From positions 310,001 to 374,000 of the forward strand of contig JAJEKV010000298.1 in the NCBI GenBank assembly GCA_021234155.1: DNA of 64,000 nt. The letters are read 5' to 3'. Shown piece by piece: positions 1 through 11,441 of the stretch. Numbering within the stretch: the first letter of the stretch is position 1; every line of letters starts with the position of its first letter. The notes under the pieces were generated by a model. The model had not been told where the DNA came from. It saw only the letters and a program-made list of their open reading frames with translations, and did not search any database. The DNA is from Isoetes taiwanensis. Its lineage: Eukaryota; Streptophyta; Lycopodiopsida; Isoetales; Isoetaceae. A program made the position numbers and the translations under genes.

Positions 1-1560
1 GAAGAAAGAGCATTCCCTCTGACAGCCAACTGACATGGGCCATCCATCGGACTCCACTCCTAGTGGAATGAGCCAGCAAGGGAAGAGTGGATGTGTCATT
101 CACCCGTCTCCCATCGGGTCGACCTATCTGCGGAAGCATGAATAAACAATGAGCACATAACACAATACAACAATACAATCACCTCGAAGGGTGAAACATC
201 ATCTCCTCATCAATATAACAACATCAATATGTACACTAATAGTAAAAGGGAAATCCTACCCAGGGCTCAGACTCGAGGGGGTATGACTGCCGGCTTGGGC
301 CTCCAGAAGTCATGGCAGACAGAATTCATGGCACATGGATTTGGCTGGCATAAGAACATGGCTAAGGGTAGTCCACTCCATCCGCCCCTCCTGTGCACAC
401 TTTGCAGATTGGGTTGAAAAGTGTTGGGACGGACCGTAGAGCCTGCCGGTGCATAGCCCAAAGGTCTACTATTGGGTTGCATCTCCCCAGCCCTGATGAG
501 GCGGTGAAGAGAGTCGCCTCTCCTCGAAACTTCCATGCCCAACACACGGGTGACTAGAGGGCCACCGCCCTTATTCGACTTGAACCCAATGGAGAGTGAC
601 GATCACTCCACGGGGTGTCGAGCTCATGCCTTGCCCACACGCAGGTGGCAAGCCATTAAGCCTAGTCCACGGGATCCCCTGTAGGCTTGACACACCAGAG
701 GGATCATTCTGTGTTGGGACAAGTATCCCATTGTTCGCGGGCCTAGCCCCTCAACCCACAACCGGTGGGCTCCGTGCAATGTGCCGCATAATTGGGAGCT
801 AGTAGGCTACCTATGATCATCGCTACACAAGCTTTAGGCCTCTACCCCTTCCCAATACATGGAGGTCGTGAATGAAATACCAACATCATCACGTAACTGA
901 AATGAAGAATATCATTTAATCTATCTATCTAAACATCCAGAGTTAGGTTCCTTTGTTAGAGCTTATGATCTCGGGATCTATAAGGCCTCTATGGCTGAAC
1001 TAACATACTAAACCAGCCTATTGCCTAGCCAAAAGGCGGATTTGCACAACAGAATGACTCAATACCTGGTCCTTGACCTGCTCCAAAGCCTCGGAATGCA
1101 TTCATGCCTCTGATCCTGCTGAAGACTGCTGCTACTCGATGATCGGTTGTGCAAAGACGGCTTTGCAGAGCCGAACAATGCGAAATGGGGTCTTGGCTTG
1201 GCCGAAATAGCTCAAGAGAACCCTAAATGCGAGAAGGGAAAGGAGCTCTATGAAAACCCTAAAATGCAAAGAGAAGAAAGGGTTTAGGGTTTAAGGGGAA
1301 GCCCTTTTATAGAAACCCTTAGGGTTAGGTTAGACATTGACCAAATGGGGTTTAGCCATTTGGCAATGGGGTCCATGGGGTTATTAATTGTGAATGTTTA
1401 TTTAACATGCACAATATTCGAAGTTGCCCCCCTAGGTGCAACTCTTGCCCCCTAGGTGCAACCTATTACGGCCACCAAGTACATGTCATCTATGACATGT
1501 ATGGGTGACGTAGCAGTATAATATACGTATTCGGGGCATATATTATGCTGGAACGTCACA
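1..1560 (-). mobile_element. 3' LTR of a minus-strand Ty3/gypsy element (cut by window edge)
   Basis: Read on the minus strand, this stretch matches the LTR at 13544-15113 along almost its whole length (the step from Cys-less leader text through the TATA region to the 3' end). It begins TGTGACGT at 1560 (plus-strand ACGTCACA at 1553-1560), the same terminal motif as the plus copy. About the last 40 bases of the LTR lie beyond position 1. A polypurine tract directly precedes it on the minus strand, so it is the 3' LTR and its internal region lies at higher coordinates. It differs from the plus copy by scattered substitutions and a duplicated CCCCTAGG-containing segment near its start. Confidence 0.85.
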
Positions 1561-1720
1561 TTCTCCCCACCTTGACTTGATGCTGTCCTCAGTATAACGC
1601 GTCTCCCCACCTTGGAAACCTGCATACCCTGCAATACATTTGATGCATATAATTTTACGACACAATTACCCCAAGGTAATATTTAAGTTTTAATTTCTAT
1701 AACACATCCTTTTTGGGTTG
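1561..1720 (-). mobile_element. Polypurine tract and pol C-terminal remnant of the minus gypsy element
   Basis: On the minus strand the sequence just outside the LTR reads GTCAAGGTGGGGAGAA immediately before TGTGACGT, a normal plus-strand-priming polypurine tract. Upstream of it a reading frame ends in RTASSQGGENVT, the usual last residues of plant gypsy polyproteins that overlap the tract. Coding similarity fades by about 1720. The gypsy fragment at 6440-6860 on the same strand could be a more distant piece of the same copy, separated by later insertions. Confidence 0.65.
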
Positions 1721-1790
1721 CCCCTAGGGGGGCAAACCTCGTTTATGTGGGTTTGTGGGATATGCTGAGTATATGCTGGAATATACTCAT
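1709..1790. repeat. 80-bp repeat shared with 39610-39690 in inverted orientation
   Basis: The segment contains the near-palindrome GTTGCCCCTAGGGGGGCAAAC followed by a block with TTTATGTGGG and ATATGCTGGAATATA. The reverse complement of 39610-39690 matches it with only a few differences. It is probably part of an LTR or MITE terminus of an unlisted family; neither copy shows clear element ends. Confidence 0.6.
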
Positions 1791-1809
1791 ATATGTTGAT
1801 GACCGCTAT

Positions 1810-2833
1810 GGGGGCGTATGTGGGGCCAGTTATATCCCTCACCACTTGGAACGATCCGAGCAGGTGAAGGCCTTCTTGGCCCTGCACCGGGAGTGAAATC
1901 CACGGTCCCATATCGAGATCTTGCTCCAGAGACAAAGGCTTCCTTCCATTACAGAGGGGTGCTACTGGAACGTCACATTATTTACTTCCGAAGGTGGTGG
2001 CTATGGATGAAGCCGGCTGCCCAACCTTGCTTTGGCAAAGGGCGATGGGCCCCAAATGACTCAAAGCCTGCTGGAAAGACAAGCAAGCCCAGTGGTTCTC
2101 GCTATGGAATGTGCAGCACACGTGATGTGGACCGGTGCATACACCGAAGGAACGCTACCGCCTTGAAGCAAAGATTTGATGCTTGCTTCATGGCCAAGCT
2201 TTGGGATGCAGAGGCCCGGGTCACATGTCAAGGTGGCAAATTATCGCACGCCAGGTTAATCCCATGCTAACGAGGGGCCCACACCACTACCCTCGCGGCA
2301 CCCATCTACCCATGAAAAAGCGCAGGTGATTGCTTCCATTCGCGACAGTGCACACCACCTCCGCATTGAGACAGGCAGATGGATTCGGAGCCGCTGCGGA
2401 GGACAGAGTCCGCCAATGCCGTCAACCGTGGCCATTGAGGATGAAAGTCACGCCCTCCGTGCCCGTCCGGCGCATCGAGCATATCCGGCTCGGTATGCTC
2501 GGTTAGTTGTGCCCCATCAGGCCTTGCATGAGCTACCGAAAGCACGGCCTCCGAGGCTTGTTGGGATCATACCCCTCCGTGAGGTAATGGATACGCGGAC
2601 TTCGCTTATGCCCCCGTCCGACATTAACCTCACCGCACTTGTGATTATGTATATAATCGATAAAAAGATGTCAAAGATCCTTATTGCTACTAAGGTTTTT
2701 CCCCGAAAACCCGCCGTAGGGGGTTTTTAATCCCGTAGTAATATCGCACGCTCTCTCTTTGTACTTGGGTCCCATAGGCCAGTTGGTCTCCGTGGGACGA
2801 TAAAATCATATTCTATTCTATTCTATTCTATGC
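1810..2833 (+). mobile_element. Degenerate 5'-truncated LINE, copy A
   Basis: The sequence is similar over its length to the minus-strand LINE at 34945-36185: both contain ORF2 text around ISLTTW, LERHIIYF / LKRHIIYF and the KACWKDKQAQWFS region, but here it is spread over shifted frames with stops, so it is dead. The 3' end is diagnostic. The block GGTCCCATAGGCCAGTTGGT, then GGACGATAAAA, then a TATTC tail (2812-2833) recurs at the 3' end of copy B and in a short fragment at 56194-56237. It represents only the C-terminal part of reverse transcriptase plus the 3' UTR. No target duplication was found. Confidence 0.8.
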
Positions 2834-5800
2834 TAAAACCCTTTGTTCCTGCATTGTGGATCAAGGATGTCGACTCGAGGGTAACCGGCAACCTAACTGG
2901 ATGAATAAGAAACACAGCCAGGGAGCTTATAAATTTGCTTATGGCTATATAGAAAAAGAGTTCCGAATTAGAAACAGAGGGTGAGCATCCAACTGGGTTC
3001 TCGCTTTTTTCCTACTGCTTTCTTCATATAGTAGCGTGTATAGCTAGCCTTGCCTTAGGTTTACGCTCTTTCCGGTGAATCCATGCTTATATCTAAGCAG
3101 CCTCAAGCTTTTCTGGGTGTTCTATCATCAAGTATTGAGACATATATATAGCAGGGAAATACTCCTTCGTTAAGCTATCTACTGCTCGTGAGATTCAGCA
3201 GAAGAGGTCAGAAAACCCAAAGAATGACCATGTCCATGTTGGTAGGCATGATATTTTGGTCGGACCATGGCCACATCCAGATCCATTGGAACCCATGCTT
3301 CCTATATATTAACGAGATGCAGAGACCATGATATAGTGTCATGGAGGCTAGGCCTAGAATAGGTACCTTTTTCTCACAAATCACATCTCGGGACATTCTA
3401 AAAGGCACAACATATCTCAAAGAGTATTATAGAAATTGTGAAATGCTAACGTTGTTGTGCAATCGACCTTGTCTTGCTTAATTTCTAGTATTTGTGTAAC
3501 AGATTCAATACTCCCCGTGATAAAGGCGCTAGATTGCCTTTCTTATTTTCAAAGCGGGGTTATTATTTGTGTCAAGTTATGTTCGGGGTTGCAACATGAA
3601 AGGGTTTAAGATGGAAGTTTCCATTTCTTGCGCTTTTTCAGAAAAATGCCAAGTTGATCCTCCTCGGGCCGGAGAAGTTCAATTAAAATTACTCACACTC
3701 GCTCTATCACACAAATGTTACATGTTGGGAAGGATATGTGATTCTATTGTGCTTTGCACTTCAATCTCGCTGTTATGTATCGGTAAGACCGAAAAGTAGT
3801 CCGCCATTGCGATTTTGGTCTAGGTGCACTTGGACTTGCAAAGTGAACGCCCCTGCTAAGGTTTTTCAATTTATATTAAACATAATGTTGCACATGTGCA
3901 TTTTATTGACACAATTATTTTTATGGTGTTATGATAGATGCAAAAATGGCTACTGCTTCCGAGAATAATTGGCATTAATACCAACCCCGCCAAGTTCAAC
4001 AAGGGTATTTATTTATCACTCTCATTCTTTATCGCAAAATAGAGATCATATCTTGCATATGTCTTGTTCGCATTTGTTTAATGTACCAAAGCTCTCGGGC
4101 AACCGGGATCTTTCAAATCCAAAGAACCGGATAAGCCGCTTGAACATGTAGCCTAGATTGTTTAAAGAAAGGAGCCCTCACTGAAGTTTATTTAACTCTA
4201 TATATATTACGGTGTAATTCAAACGATGACATAGGGATGTAGACTACAACCTTGAGTGTCTCAAATAAAGAGGTGATGCAATCAACGTATGAATGCTATC
4301 ACATAATATGCTGTGAAAATTTGATGTGCCAGCAGCAAGCAGAAAAGATATTCTTTGTGCTTTTGCTCATTCAAAATAACATATGGTAAAGTCTTCTTCA
4401 ATGATTTATTTCCCATAATTGCTATGAATTTGAACATGTTAAGAAGTTGAAACGCCAAATAAGAAATATTTATCTTACAAGCTAAGCATCAAATGATGTA
4501 TAAGGTTTGACAGCATTAGGTTACAGGAACTTGAAGGTGGGACAGCATAAGGTTGTGTAAAGCTCACAAACAATGTGATGGAATAAATGTCTGATAGATA
4601 TAACATCTCACTTGCAATTGCAATATGAAGTATTAGTGCAAAAAGAGCTTGGCTATGGAAAAGCAATTGCTATTGTGGCAATAGATGTGTCTAGGGCCCA
4701 ACTGATATGTAGGTTTCATTATATGCTCAACATGACAAGGCTTTTTTGCTTACAAAGATGCAATGATATGCAAAATGAAATTACATCCTCAAGCATTTTC
4801 AAAGCATGTGGTAGCGTTGGAGTTAAAGAGCATGACAAAGCATGCGTGAACTTATTGCTTAAACCGAAAATAATATGTTTGCAAGGCATGAAAACATGGA
4901 GGAGACTCGTGCAGTCTTTGATAAGCCACCTGAAGGGACGTGGCATTATGGCTTAAAATGATAACAGGATGTGCCTTGGGTGATGACGATCTTGGCATGG
5001 CTGTAATTTGCCTCTAGAGTATGCAGCACTATGACAAGATCGGGCGAAATATCTTGCTCACTGCAATCCTTAGTGCAATGCTAAAATGCCATAGCATAGA
5101 CATATATCTATATCATTGTATGCGATGTTGCCCTTTTGGGTCATACTTTAGGAAGCTAAAGGTATATTTGAAAGCTATAAGGCAACCCACATCTATACAT
5201 GGATGATTTTACTCATGCTACAATGCATGGGAACATTAGAATTAGGAAGATATGAAGATTAATTTTTCCTTAACACATTTTAGTTCATTTAGATTAAAAC
5301 ATAATTTTTTATACCACTCAAAAATTTCATGGTCTATGGTGCATTAGATAAACCCGTAGTGGTAATAATGATAAATAAAAGTGGTGAACACAAAGCTTGC
5401 AGATTTTTTCCAATGCAAGATGTGTTAAGTGGTGGAGTTTAAGGTTTACTAAATGGAAGGCTATCTTTGGAAGCATTTTAGATCCAATATTATTTTTCCT
5501 CTTGTTTAGATATTAGCCTGTTGCACTTATCTTTTAAGAGTCTAGCTTTGTGGATGTATTAGAGTTTGCTTGCTTTATAAAGTACAGAGTCATAACTTCT
5601 AGGTACCATAGTTTTTGTTGATTCTCATTTCCTTAGCAAGTAGAGAGTTCAGATTTGTATTAATACTTGTGGACTAGTTAATGTTTGTTGAGCTTGTTTA
5701 ATTGTGCAATTTCAAAGGGATCTGATAATGAAATACGCGGTTTGAAAAACTAGTCACTCAAATCGCTTATCCGACACAAAAGATTTAAACATGAAAACAC

Positions 5801-6439
5801 ACTTTCGGGCCACCAGAGGGCAACCCGTCGTGCGCAGCACCTTGTTTAATATCATACTATGGTAAGGGAGTCTTTCACCCTCTTACTTTATCATCTATTA
5901 TTCACAAAGTTTTATAGCTTATACCATTATTATTATTATTAACATAGTTCCAAAATTTCCTACTTAAGGTTCCACATTGTTTCCTGACAACATATCGTGA
6001 CAAAATTATGTGTTGCAAGTCTTCGCAGTGTGACCTTCCTCCCGTAGACTCTCCTATTGGCCTGCAGGTCCAACACTACGCTAGAATACGTTTAATTATT
6101 ATAAGGGTTGGTTGTTAGGGAACCACCCATTAAATACAATTACATGAATGCAAGGCATATCTTCCGGCGTAGGAAGATTATGTTTCTTCCATCGTGGCTG
6201 TGGAGAGAGCGCCCTATCATGCCTAGCATGCTCACTCATGCCTACACCCTTAGTTGCCTTTGGCGTGGAGGGTAGTGTCCTTCCCGTATTTGGGCGTGAA
6301 GGATGGAGTCCTCCCTGTAGTAGGCATTGACCAAAGGTGCTTTCCTATCAATGCATGCCTAAATGACCTCTTATCTCTCAAGGTCGTCTACTTCCGTGGG
6401 ACGGAAGTAGACTTTTTAATCTACTTTCCACTCCCTATC
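2834..6439. other. AT-rich intergenic stretch, no gene supported
   Basis: Short ORFs here have no recognisable domain, no consistent codon bias and no splice-linked partner. A perfect 12-bp-stem hairpin with a GGG loop lies at 6386-6412, inside or next to the gypsy relic. Nothing else could be supported. Confidence 0.6.
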
Positions 6440-6860
6440 GGGTCGGTGTCGACTACTTCGGTGACGAGCCGACCGTTGCATTGCTCCCTGAGTTGTGGGT
6501 ACTGCTTCTCAAGATCTATTTGTAGTGCCCACATGGCGTCTTCCACTGGTAAGTGTCCCTTTCACTAGGTATTGGAGAATTGAGATCTTCTTGTCTTCTT
6601 ATAGGATCTGACAAGAAGAACCTCTGGAACAATCTCAAGGTGATCTTCCATCATTTCCAGTAACTTTGGTGTCTCCAATACTTCCTCTGGATTAGAAGCA
6701 TGTTTCTTTAGGGGACTTACTTGGAAAACACTATGGATCTTCAAGTGTGCTGGCAGGTCCAACTTATAGGATTGGTCCAGTGCACCTTGGAGCAAGCTTC
6801 TTGCTAGAGGATATCTTCGTACTTCCTCCACCAACTGTTGCATGTTGGCTAGCATCCGTT
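6440..6860 (-). pseudogene. Gypsy integrase C-terminus and chromodomain-like tail (relic)
   Basis: Minus-strand translation begins MQQLVEEVRRY, matching the integrase C-terminal region of the plus element (MQQLVEEVRGY near 28200), then jumps by an internal deletion to YKLDLPAHLKIHSVFQVSPL and PEVLLVRSYKKTRRSQF. After a stop it continues as LPVEDAMW...YPQLREQ. This is the order seen in chromodomain-bearing gypsy integrases: the capsule before the chromodomain, then the W-E-aromatic segment. It supplies the part of pol missing from the plus element, which is cut at 28427. A weaker similar stretch lies at 12060-12280. Confidence 0.75.
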
Positions 6861-7614
6861 AACGTCTTAATTAAACATTATAGTCTTGGACCCCTGCATG
6901 ATCCTGCTGGACTTCCCTTAATGCATGCAATTATATTAATTACCTTACGGTAATATTTTTATACTATCAATATGTAGCATAATAACAGGGGTTTTTTTTT
7001 GTATTTTTATACAGTTTTCTCTAAGGTTTTCATATGATTTGGTGGGCGTATTGCATAAGGTGTACTAATTGGTACATCTAGAGCGCACAAAGTATTTGCA
7101 TGCAGGTTTGTGCCTTTTTTTTATTTGGCCCTCCTTCATGGTCAAGATCAAATGGCTTACAACAAAAGCCCTCTTTAAAAAGACAAGATCGAACGGCTTA
7201 CGAGAAAAGCCCACTTTTGAAAAACAAAAAGAACAAAAAGAGGATCACATGCAAGTATCGTGGATATGCACTCTAGGGTTTTTATTTGTTGTCGAAACAG
7301 GAGATGCCACGATGGTAACGAAAGGCATGTGGGCTTGCTCGATTTTGCAAAGCTCTTGTACAAATCGGCCGGTCCACACCAGATTCAAGATCTTGCGGTA
7401 CAAATTTTGTTTCCGGTATGTTTAAGTCTTTCAGTTCTTGCTTCATTCTTCACCCCGTTTAAATGTCTCTAAGCAAGCAGAACTTGTCTTGTGGGGAACC
7501 ACCTTATGCAAGCTGTTTTCTAAATCTTCAATACTATCTGCCCGCATTACGTAGAAAAGCAAATAACGCACCAGGTATCTTGCGTTTGTTCTCATGTATC
7601 TTTGCTTCATACAG

Positions 7615-8690
7615 AATCTTTAAAGCCTCTGACAAAGGCAAAGATGGGGCCCTTTCTATCAGTGAGCTGAAATCTCTTGTTTTGAGTCTAGGAGTGTGTA
7701 CTCAGACAAATGTACCTGAAGATGATGAAGTCCAAGCCTGGTTGAGAGACTTTGATATTTCAAACAATGGATTGATTCAAAAGCAGGAATTCATAAATGG
7801 CATGTCAAAATGGATGAAGGCAGTAAAAGGTAAGTTGAACAGGTACCCCACTCTTGTACACAAGCCAGATTTTTGGCATAGCAGATCAGAGGTTAGTGAT
7901 CTGTAAATAAACCATGATTCCATATTTGATATTCTAATCTAGACATGGTTAACTTGGTGGGCAGGAAGCAGAGCACAATTTAAATATTACGTTACATGCG
8001 ATTCTGATGACAACAAAGAAGAAGATGAAGAGAAGAAACCAAAGGAGCGACCCACCAAGAGAGCAGCGATCACAAAGGCATCACTGCTCATTGTATGTGG
8101 AGCTGTGGTAGCAGGAATATTTTCAGATCCTTTGGTGGACACTGGATTCTATCACTAACTTCTCAACTGCTTCCAAAATTCCACCCTTTTTTGTAGCCTT
8201 TATAGCTACTCCACTGGCAACAAACTCAAGTGAGGCCATTTCCTCACTAATGTTTGCAAATTTCGGAAGAAGAAGAAAAATACATCCATTACATACTCTC
8301 AGGTATCTTTGCCTAAGATCTGCTTCTATTTAGTTATGCTAGTGCCCGTTTCGGTTCTAATCTTTGGTGTTTACAGATTTATGGTGCAGTAGCTCTAAAC
8401 AACACTCTATATCTTTGGATATTCTTAGCTGTAGTGGTGGCTCGTCATTTAGATTGCAACTTCTCCTCCTCAAGTGACAACCATTGCTATAGTGACTATT
8501 ATCATGGGGGCAATAGGAGGGTCTAGAACTAGTTTTCCGGTTTGCATAGGTCTAATAGCATTGGCCCTTTACCCACTTTCAATTGGGATGGTTGTTATCT
8601 TACCGCTGCTCTCTGCTCTCTGTTCTAGTGAGGAGAATGCGATCGGTGGGCCTTTGAATGGCGTTCAGATTGTGTGGCAATGGTAAGATT
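7615..8690 (+). pseudogene. NCL: NCL-type Na+/Ca2+ exchanger (EF-hand cation exchanger), C-terminal half, broken
   Basis: Three exons can be followed. Exon 7615-7829 encodes an EF-hand pair: a weak loop DKGKDGALSISE and a good loop DISNNGLIQKQE. Exon 7965-8302 encodes a charged linker, a membrane segment ending FSDPLVDT, then NFSTASKIPPFFVAFIATPLATNSSEAIS, the conserved exchanger alpha-repeat. Exon 8377-8650 encodes IYGAVALNNTLYLWIFLAVV and further membrane segments (ALALYPLSIGMVVIL). The order and motifs match plant NCL proteins, which exchange Na+ for Ca2+ in membranes. One-base frame changes occur after LVDT (about 8143) and near 8470, and no N-terminal membrane half was found upstream. 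A LINE lies just downstream. Most likely a pseudogene; assembly errors cannot be excluded. Confidence 0.8.
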
Positions 8691-9088
8691 TCTTGCAAGA
8701 CACATATTACGTGTTAACTTCGTCCTTGTTTGCATTTGAGAGCGGGTCTTCGTCATGCACAAATGCTCATTGATCAACAACTCCACTTCTCTAGTTGTTA
8801 AGCAAGTGGTCCTTGTGCTATATATTAATACCATTATCTGTTTTAAATGTACACTTGTGCTGATTTGTAGGATATATGTGAACAAAGGAGAAAGCCCAGT
8901 TGCCACGAAATTCAGCATTCTATGTACATCAATTCTTCGTCAAACAACAGAGAACTATACATTTCTTTCAACTAGTTAGTAGTTACACATCTATTCTCAT
9001 TAATTTGGATACACATTCTTTTGATAATAGAAAGAAGATCCAAGTTTGTTAATGCCTCAATGCGTCAAATCCACAGTGTGATTGTACA

Positions 9089-9106
9089 AGATGCTTATCT
9101 TATCTT
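9089..9106. repeat. Left target-site duplication of LINE C
   Basis: AGATGCTTATCTTATCTT occurs here and again at 10787-10804, directly after the poly(A) tail. This defines a LINE insertion made by target-primed reverse transcription. Confidence 0.92.
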
Positions 9107-10786
9107 TGTTTGGCTCTATTCCCTTGGAAGGTGCTTCCAGGTAATGTGTGTACTAAGCTGTTGGGTATTCCCTTTGGAGGGGATGTTTCCATGGGGAGGG
9201 TGTGGGATGAGATTTTGCAGGGGTTGCAGAAACACCTCAATTGGTGGAAGGGTAGCAAGTTGTCCATGGCAGGTAGGATCACTATTGCCAAGTCAGTACT
9301 TTGTAGCACTCATGTGTATCAAAGATCTGCGATGTTAGCCGTTGAGGGTAAGATACGGGCTTTGGATAAGATTGTTCGAAATTTTGTGTGGGGGGGGGAT
9401 GATGAAGGGGCGGTTGTTAAAGTGGCTTGGTGGAAGTGTCTCCGCCCGGGAGGATGGGGGCTTGGCCATTCGGATTTTGTTTGCATAGTAAGGTGTTGGT
9501 CTCTAAGTTTATTTGGAGCATTGCGAGGGATGGAGCATCTTCTCCAGTGCGGCACTATTGTGGCAATCTCTTAGCCATTGTGTGGCATTTGGAAAGTCGA
9601 TGCGTGCATGTAGAGTTGCCACAGGCTTTGTTGTATGGTCTAGGCCTTTCCCACATGCATCCCCTTTTCTCCGCGGGGGTGTTGCGGGCTTGGGATCACG
9701 TCGTGTGCTCTTCGGCTAGATTATGCCTCGGGTTTATCACCACTCTTCTCCTTTCTTGTGGGTTCCTCTACCCCCTAGCATTACTTGCCCTTAGGGCGCC
9801 TTGTGCATGCTTTCGGGCCTTGAGGCCCGTTGGAAGCGACTGCTGTGCTCACCTTGGAGGATTGGTATTGGGATGGTCAGCTAGCCGTGGGAATTCTTTC
9901 GAGCTTCGCTTTTCGCTGAAGGGCGATGGTAGGGCTATCACGGGAACAAGTGGCGGGGGAGTATTCGCTACACATACCTATAGTCCCTCGGGGTGATGTG
10001 GTGGTGCAGGTTTGGAAGGTTCATCGGATGTTGTATCTTCTTGTTTTGTGCGGTCTTGTTTAGGGTGTTGGCTATTCATGACACTCTCGCCCCGCCGGGC
10101 AAGTGGTCTCTGCGGCTTCGGGTTCTCGATGGCTTCGGTTTGGGCGTGGACATGGAGCTCACTTCCCCACCGAAGGTTGGTGCTTATACGTGGCGGTGGT
10201 GCACCGGCTATCGGGGTGAATGTCCTTGTGAGTCGGTTTAGGCGGGTGTGAGCCCTCTTTGCCCTTGTTGTGGCCTTCATCATTGAGGCGTGGAGCATTA
10301 TGCGGTTTTATGCCCTCACTTGCGGGTTGCACAGGATTGGGTCAGGGGCTCGTTTTTGGTGAGATTGAATAGCCAACAATTGCTGCTTCATGTATATCGG
10401 TGCTTGGGTAAAACGATGCGGCGACAAGCCTTGCATCTACGTGTGTGGCTTGGTTGGTGTGGTTGATTTGGAAGCCGGCGGTTGTGGATCTTCGGGGATT
10501 GACTGACTGCTGACCTCTCGATTCCCTCGACTTCGGGGTACAAGCTATTTCAAAGCTTTTTTGGTGTTCGGGATTAGTAGAGCGGAAGTTTTCCATTTGG
10601 CGGGACTTCTTGGGTGTGGTAGATGGTGATGGCGGTTTAATGCAATGATGGTAGAGTTGCGGTTGTTGTGGAGTGTCGAGGTATCACTTTGTCTCTTTGG
10701 GGGCGATTCTCCTTCCTCCTCACTTGCTTTGTAACATTATCATTCTTTTAATATATTCGACCACGTTCTTCAAAAAAAAAAAAAAA
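9107..10786 (+). mobile_element. 5'-truncated LINE C with poly(A) tail
   Basis: The insert is bounded by an 18-bp direct repeat and ends in a poly(A) run (about 10772-10786). Its 5' part reads as the C-terminal end of a LINE reverse transcriptase: LGIPFGGDVSMGRVWDEI, LNWWKGSKLSMAGRITIAKSVL and a VRNFVWGG segment. Around 10250-10330 it has a CPCC...H...C pattern like the zf-RVT zinc-binding domain. Frames change several times, so it is not functional. The last ~65 bases before poly(A) (CTTGCTTTGTAA...GTTCTTC) recur in the tiny insert at 54230-54296, showing one family with repeated activity. The perfect target duplications suggest a fairly recent insertion. Confidence 0.93.
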
Positions 10787-10804
10787 AGATGCTTATCTTA
10801 TCTT
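10787..10804. repeat. Right target-site duplication of LINE C
   Basis: Identical to 9089-9106 (AGATGCTTATCTTATCTT). Confidence 0.92.
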
Positions 10805-10982
10805 ATCTTTTGGCCTTATTGGAGCATATAACTACGTTTATTTTTTTTGCTATTTCAAATACCTAAATAAGCATATTTTTGAACATATCGTTAATACCAT
10901 TACAAATGTTTTCTACTTTGTTCATCTAAGTTTACCTATGTTTCCTTTTGTTAGGGCCCGAAGGGCCCAAATTTTTTTTTGA

Positions 10983-11441
10983 TATAACAACCAACATATA
11001 ACTATCATTAACATTACTAACACAAACCATTGCATCCAATGTATTTAAATTAAAATCCCCCTGAAACCCCCTTTGGTTTGGGTGCATATTCACACGGGGG
11101 GTTACGTAGGGCAGCGAGAGCCCCTAAAAACTTACAATACATGTATAAAATTAACACCATTAACTACATTCCCTCAAATCTTATAGTATTTTATAAACCT
11201 CAATATACAGTATATAAAAACTTGTACATGGATACCCCACAAACGAGGATCGCTATGTACGGTCCAGATCGAAGAATAAAGGCCTTATATGCCTATCCGA
11301 CAGCTCTCGTTGCCCGGAGTAACCCCCCGTGTGAATATGCACCCAAACCAAAGGGGGTTTCAGGGGGATTTTAATTTAAATACATTGGATGCAATGGTTT
11401 GTGTTAGTAATGTTAATGATAGTTATATGTTGGTTGTTATA
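10983..11441. mobile_element. Foldback / MITE-like element with ~140-bp inverted arms
   Basis: Positions 10983-11122 and 11303-11441 are reverse complements with only a few mismatches. The arms carry TAACAACCAACATATAACTA at the outer end and GGTTTGGGTGCATATTCACA inside. The ~180-bp loop has no coding potential. The ends read TA-TAACAACC ... GGTTGTTA-TA, consistent with a TA target duplication, as for Tc1/mariner-type MITEs, but the family was not identified. A transcript would fold into a long hairpin and could feed small-RNA production. Confidence 0.85.
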
